NCBI RefSeq assembly: GCF_010672525.1
Contig: NZ_JAAHGH010000006.1
Location: 58,520-122,519 of the forward strand
Reading direction: 5' to 3'
DNA length: 64,000 nucleotides
Origin: Okeania sp. SIO2B3
GTDB taxonomy: Bacteria; Cyanobacteriota; Cyanobacteriia; Cyanobacteriales; Microcoleaceae
The position numbers and the translations under genes are program-made. This document shows positions 62,165 to 64,000 of this stretch, piece by piece (the first letter of the stretch is position 1; every line of letters begins with the position of its first letter). The notes beneath the pieces were generated by a model. The model searched no databases, was not told the origin of the DNA, and saw nothing but the letters and a program-made list of their open reading frames with translations.

Positions 62165-63574
62165 ATGACTGTACACCAACCTAATGATATTATTGCTCAA
62201 CGATATCGTATTGTCACTGCTTTGGGAAAAGGAGGAATGGGAATTACTTATGAAGCAGAAGACCTGACAAATTATCAGCGAGTAGCGCTTAAAGCTGTTT
62301 CTTTACAACAAGCAAAAGACTGGAAAATATTAGAACTTTTTGAGAGAGAAGCTAAAGTTCTCGCCAATTTACATCATCCTCAAATTCCCAAATATTTGAA
62401 TTATTTTTATATTGATACAGAGCAAGATAGATGCTTTTATTTAATTCGTGAATTAGTGTCGGGAAATTCCTTAGCAACTTGGGTGGAAAAAGGTTGGCAT
62501 CCGACAGAAATACAAATTCAAAATATTGCGATTCAAATCTTAAAAATTCTCAGTTATTTACATCAATTAAATCCGCCAATAATTCACCGGGATATTAAAC
62601 CAGAAAATATTATTTTACAGCCTGATGGTCAAGTATTTTTAGTAGATTTTGGGGCAGTTAAAGATATTTATCGGAATACAATGTCTTTTAGTGGAACCTT
62701 TGTAGGAACTATTGGATATATGCCACTAGAACAATTACGAGGAAAAGCTTATTATGCCTCAGATTTATATAGTTTAGGTGCAACTTTATTGTATTTATTA
62801 ACTCATCGTTCCCCAGATGAATTACCTCAAAAAAGAATGAAAATAGATTTTCGTTCTTGTGTGGAAATTTCACCGGAATTTATGAATTGGTTAGATGTAA
62901 TATTAGAACCTATATGGGAAGATAGATTTCAGTCGGCAACAGCAGCTTTGAATGTACTTAGTAATAATTCAGAAAATATTTATATTTATGACGATCGTTC
63001 TGTGGTTAAATCTACTCACCAAAAACCTGAAGGCAGTGAAGTAACTCTGAAAAAAACATCTAGTAGCTTAATTATTAACATTCCATCTGTGGCTTCTTCA
63101 AAATCGGTAAAAATTGCCTTGTGTTGTATGGCTGTTATATTTTGTATTATTAACTTATTTGTGTATAACTTATTTTTGTCACAATCACTCAATGATAATA
63201 GCTCTAGAATAGGAGCTATTATCGGGTTATTAATAGGTAATTTGGTTTACTTACCTTTCTTAAAATTAGGTTTTGGAAATTATATTAAAATAGCTAAAAA
63301 TAAGTTTTTGATTAATTGGAGATTTTGGTTTTTTAGTCGTACAATTACAGCTCAAACAAAATATATAAAAAAAGTTTATTTGAACAAAGATTTATTTATT
63401 AGTAACCCAAATAGTCAAAAAACAACAAATATAACATTTTATTTATTGAAACCTAGAAAAGAATATGGATTTGGCTATATCCTGACTCAAAAAGAACAAA
63501 AATGGTTATTTGCTGAAATCAAAGATTTTCTAGAACAATTAAAGGCTCAGGAAAGCCTCAAAAAACTACAATAA
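62165..63574 (+). CDS. Serine/threonine protein kinase with membrane-anchored tail
   Basis: 469 residues from the ATG at 62165; a TTG four codons earlier is the alternative. The N-terminal kinase domain (about 8-270) has a classical glycine-rich loop (LGKGGMGITYEAED), ALKAV Lys, HRDIKPEN with the catalytic Asp, DFGAVKD and GTIGYMPLEQL. After a linker come two predicted membrane helices (about 313-370) and a conserved-looking C-terminal domain ending EQKWLFAEIKDFLEQL. The layout equals that of the kinase at 48877-50241, though the sequences are clearly diverged, so this is a paralogous pair. Expected role: membrane-associated Ser/Thr phosphorylation with unknown input. Monocistronic, followed by a hydrolase gene 112 bp later on the same strand. 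Confidence 0.88.
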   Translation: MTVHQPNDIIAQRYRIVTALGKGGMGITYEAEDLTNYQRVALKAVSLQQAKDWKILELFEREAKVLANLHHPQIPKYLNYFYIDTEQDRCFYLIRELVSGNSLATWVEKGWHPTEIQIQNIAIQILKILSYLHQLNPPIIHRDIKPENIILQPDGQVFLVDFGAVKDIYRNTMSFSGTFVGTIGYMPLEQLRGKAYYASDLYSLGATLLYLLTHRSPDELPQKRMKIDFRSCVEISPEFMNWLDVILEPIWEDRFQSATAALNVLSNNSENIYIYDDRSVVKSTHQKPEGSEVTLKKTSSSLIINIPSVASSKSVKIALCCMAVIFCIINLFVYNLFLSQSLNDNSSRIGAIIGLLIGNLVYLPFLKLGFGNYIKIAKNKFLINWRFWFFSRTITAQTKYIKKVYLNKDLFISNPNSQKTTNITFYLLKPRKEYGFGYILTQKEQKWLFAEIKDFLEQLKAQESLKKLQ

Positions 63575-63685
63575 AAATTATTGGATTAGGGAACAGTACA
63601 CAATAAATTGATATTTCATTCTTCCTGTTGTTCATCAAATGATATAATCACCATATTCATTTATTGGTTAACAGATAAAAATATC

Positions 63686-64000
63686 GTGTCAATTGAGAAA
63701 AAAAATATACAAGTCGGTTCTCTAGAATGGTTTTATCGGGAAGCTAAACCCGATGACGAAACAGATAAATTACCAATTTTACTATTACATGGATTTCCTT
63801 CTCAAAGTCATAGTTGGACTGCTATGATGCCCGAATTAGCTGAAGCAGGTTATCGAGCGATCGCTCCAGACTGGATAGGTTGTGGTTTATCCCCTAAATT
63901 AGATAAACGAGATTTTTCCTACAAACCAGAAGCTTTTATTCAGGCTTTAGCAGAATTAATTGATGCTCTAGAAATTGAACGATTTTATCTAGTTATTCAA
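63686..64000 (+). CDS. Alpha/beta hydrolase (3' end beyond window)
   Basis: Begins at a GTG at 63686; 105 codons are visible. The start of an alpha/beta-hydrolase fold is clear: LPILLLHGFPSQSHSWTAMM (the HGF oxyanion-loop strand) and RAIAPDWIGCGLSPK, the typical D-x-x-G-x-G-x-S pattern of the haloalkane dehalogenase / epoxide hydrolase / 2-hydroxymuconic hydrolase group. The nucleophile elbow and the catalytic His/Asp lie beyond the window, so function cannot be named. GTG is preferred because no in-frame ATG precedes the conserved strand. A HIP1 octamer (GCGATCGC) lies inside. Confidence 0.8.
   Translation, partial: MSIEKKNIQVGSLEWFYREAKPDDETDKLPILLLHGFPSQSHSWTAMMPELAEAGYRAIAPDWIGCGLSPKLDKRDFSYKPEAFIQALAELIDALEIERFYLVIQ

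Overview
The window is a piece of a filamentous-type cyanobacterial chromosome. Evidence: many HIP1-like gcgatcgc octamers, a Ycf23/DUF561 gene, cyanobacterial families (DUF4347 adhesin, CheB/CheR hybrid kinase, 7TMR-DISM kinase, serine/threonine kinases with a membrane-anchored tail), AT-rich DNA and very repeat-rich spacers. This style is typical of large Oscillatoriales-like genomes such as Okeania, Trichodesmium or Moorena; the genus is an inference. No rRNA, tRNA or CRISPR array was recognised.

Layout. 1-4.6 kb: two related histidine kinase genes, the second truncated at its 5' end by a decaying tnpB element (4.56-5.87 kb) flanked by a long inverted duplication. 6.2-7.2 kb: a broken NACHT-type N-terminal domain joined directly to near-identical HEAT repeats. 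8.5-14.4 kb: housekeeping genes (GST-like, O-antigen-ligase/IctB-like, MOSC) and a duplicated tiny membrane ORF. 14.8-19.2 kb: a 1454-residue CheB-CheR-PAS-kinase-receiver protein. 21.2 kb: rsmB. 22.9-32.2 kb: an IS5-type remnant and a 2917-residue DUF4347/Gly-rich/Calx-beta/RTX adhesin. 32.6-43.2 kb: MrfA-like helicase, FAD oxidase, a secreted OB-fold protein with a poly-Asp tail, a pentapeptide-repeat membrane protein, a cytosine-deaminase-like enzyme whose C-terminus was rewritten by a miniature transposable element, and ycf23. 43.3-50.2 kb: coiled-coil protein, GH13 amylase, Ser/Thr kinase. 50.6-52.2 kb: an M23 peptidase gene cut by a tnpB element.

52.8-59.1 kb is the most intriguing block. 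A sigma-70-family factor is divergent from an unrecognised 437-residue protein with a long Ala/Gly-rich amphipathic-hydrophobic segment. That gene is followed closely by a compact subtilisin and then by a larger subtilisin flanked by helix-hairpin-helix modules. The divergent spacer holds four copies of an 8-bp site (TTAGACTA/TAGTCTAA) and a 110-bp direct duplication. A regulated, protease-processed membrane-active effector is a reasonable but untested reading.

59.1-64 kb: a 570-bp non-autonomous element with 23-bp perfect terminal inverted repeats and an internal array of 97-bp units, a dipeptide epimerase, a second Ser/Thr kinase of the same architecture, and the start of an alpha/beta hydrolase.

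Spacers are dominated by at least five families of short inverted-repeat-ended elements, simple repeats and local duplications. Several of these have entered coding sequences: kinase ATPase domains, a transposase and the deaminase C-terminus.
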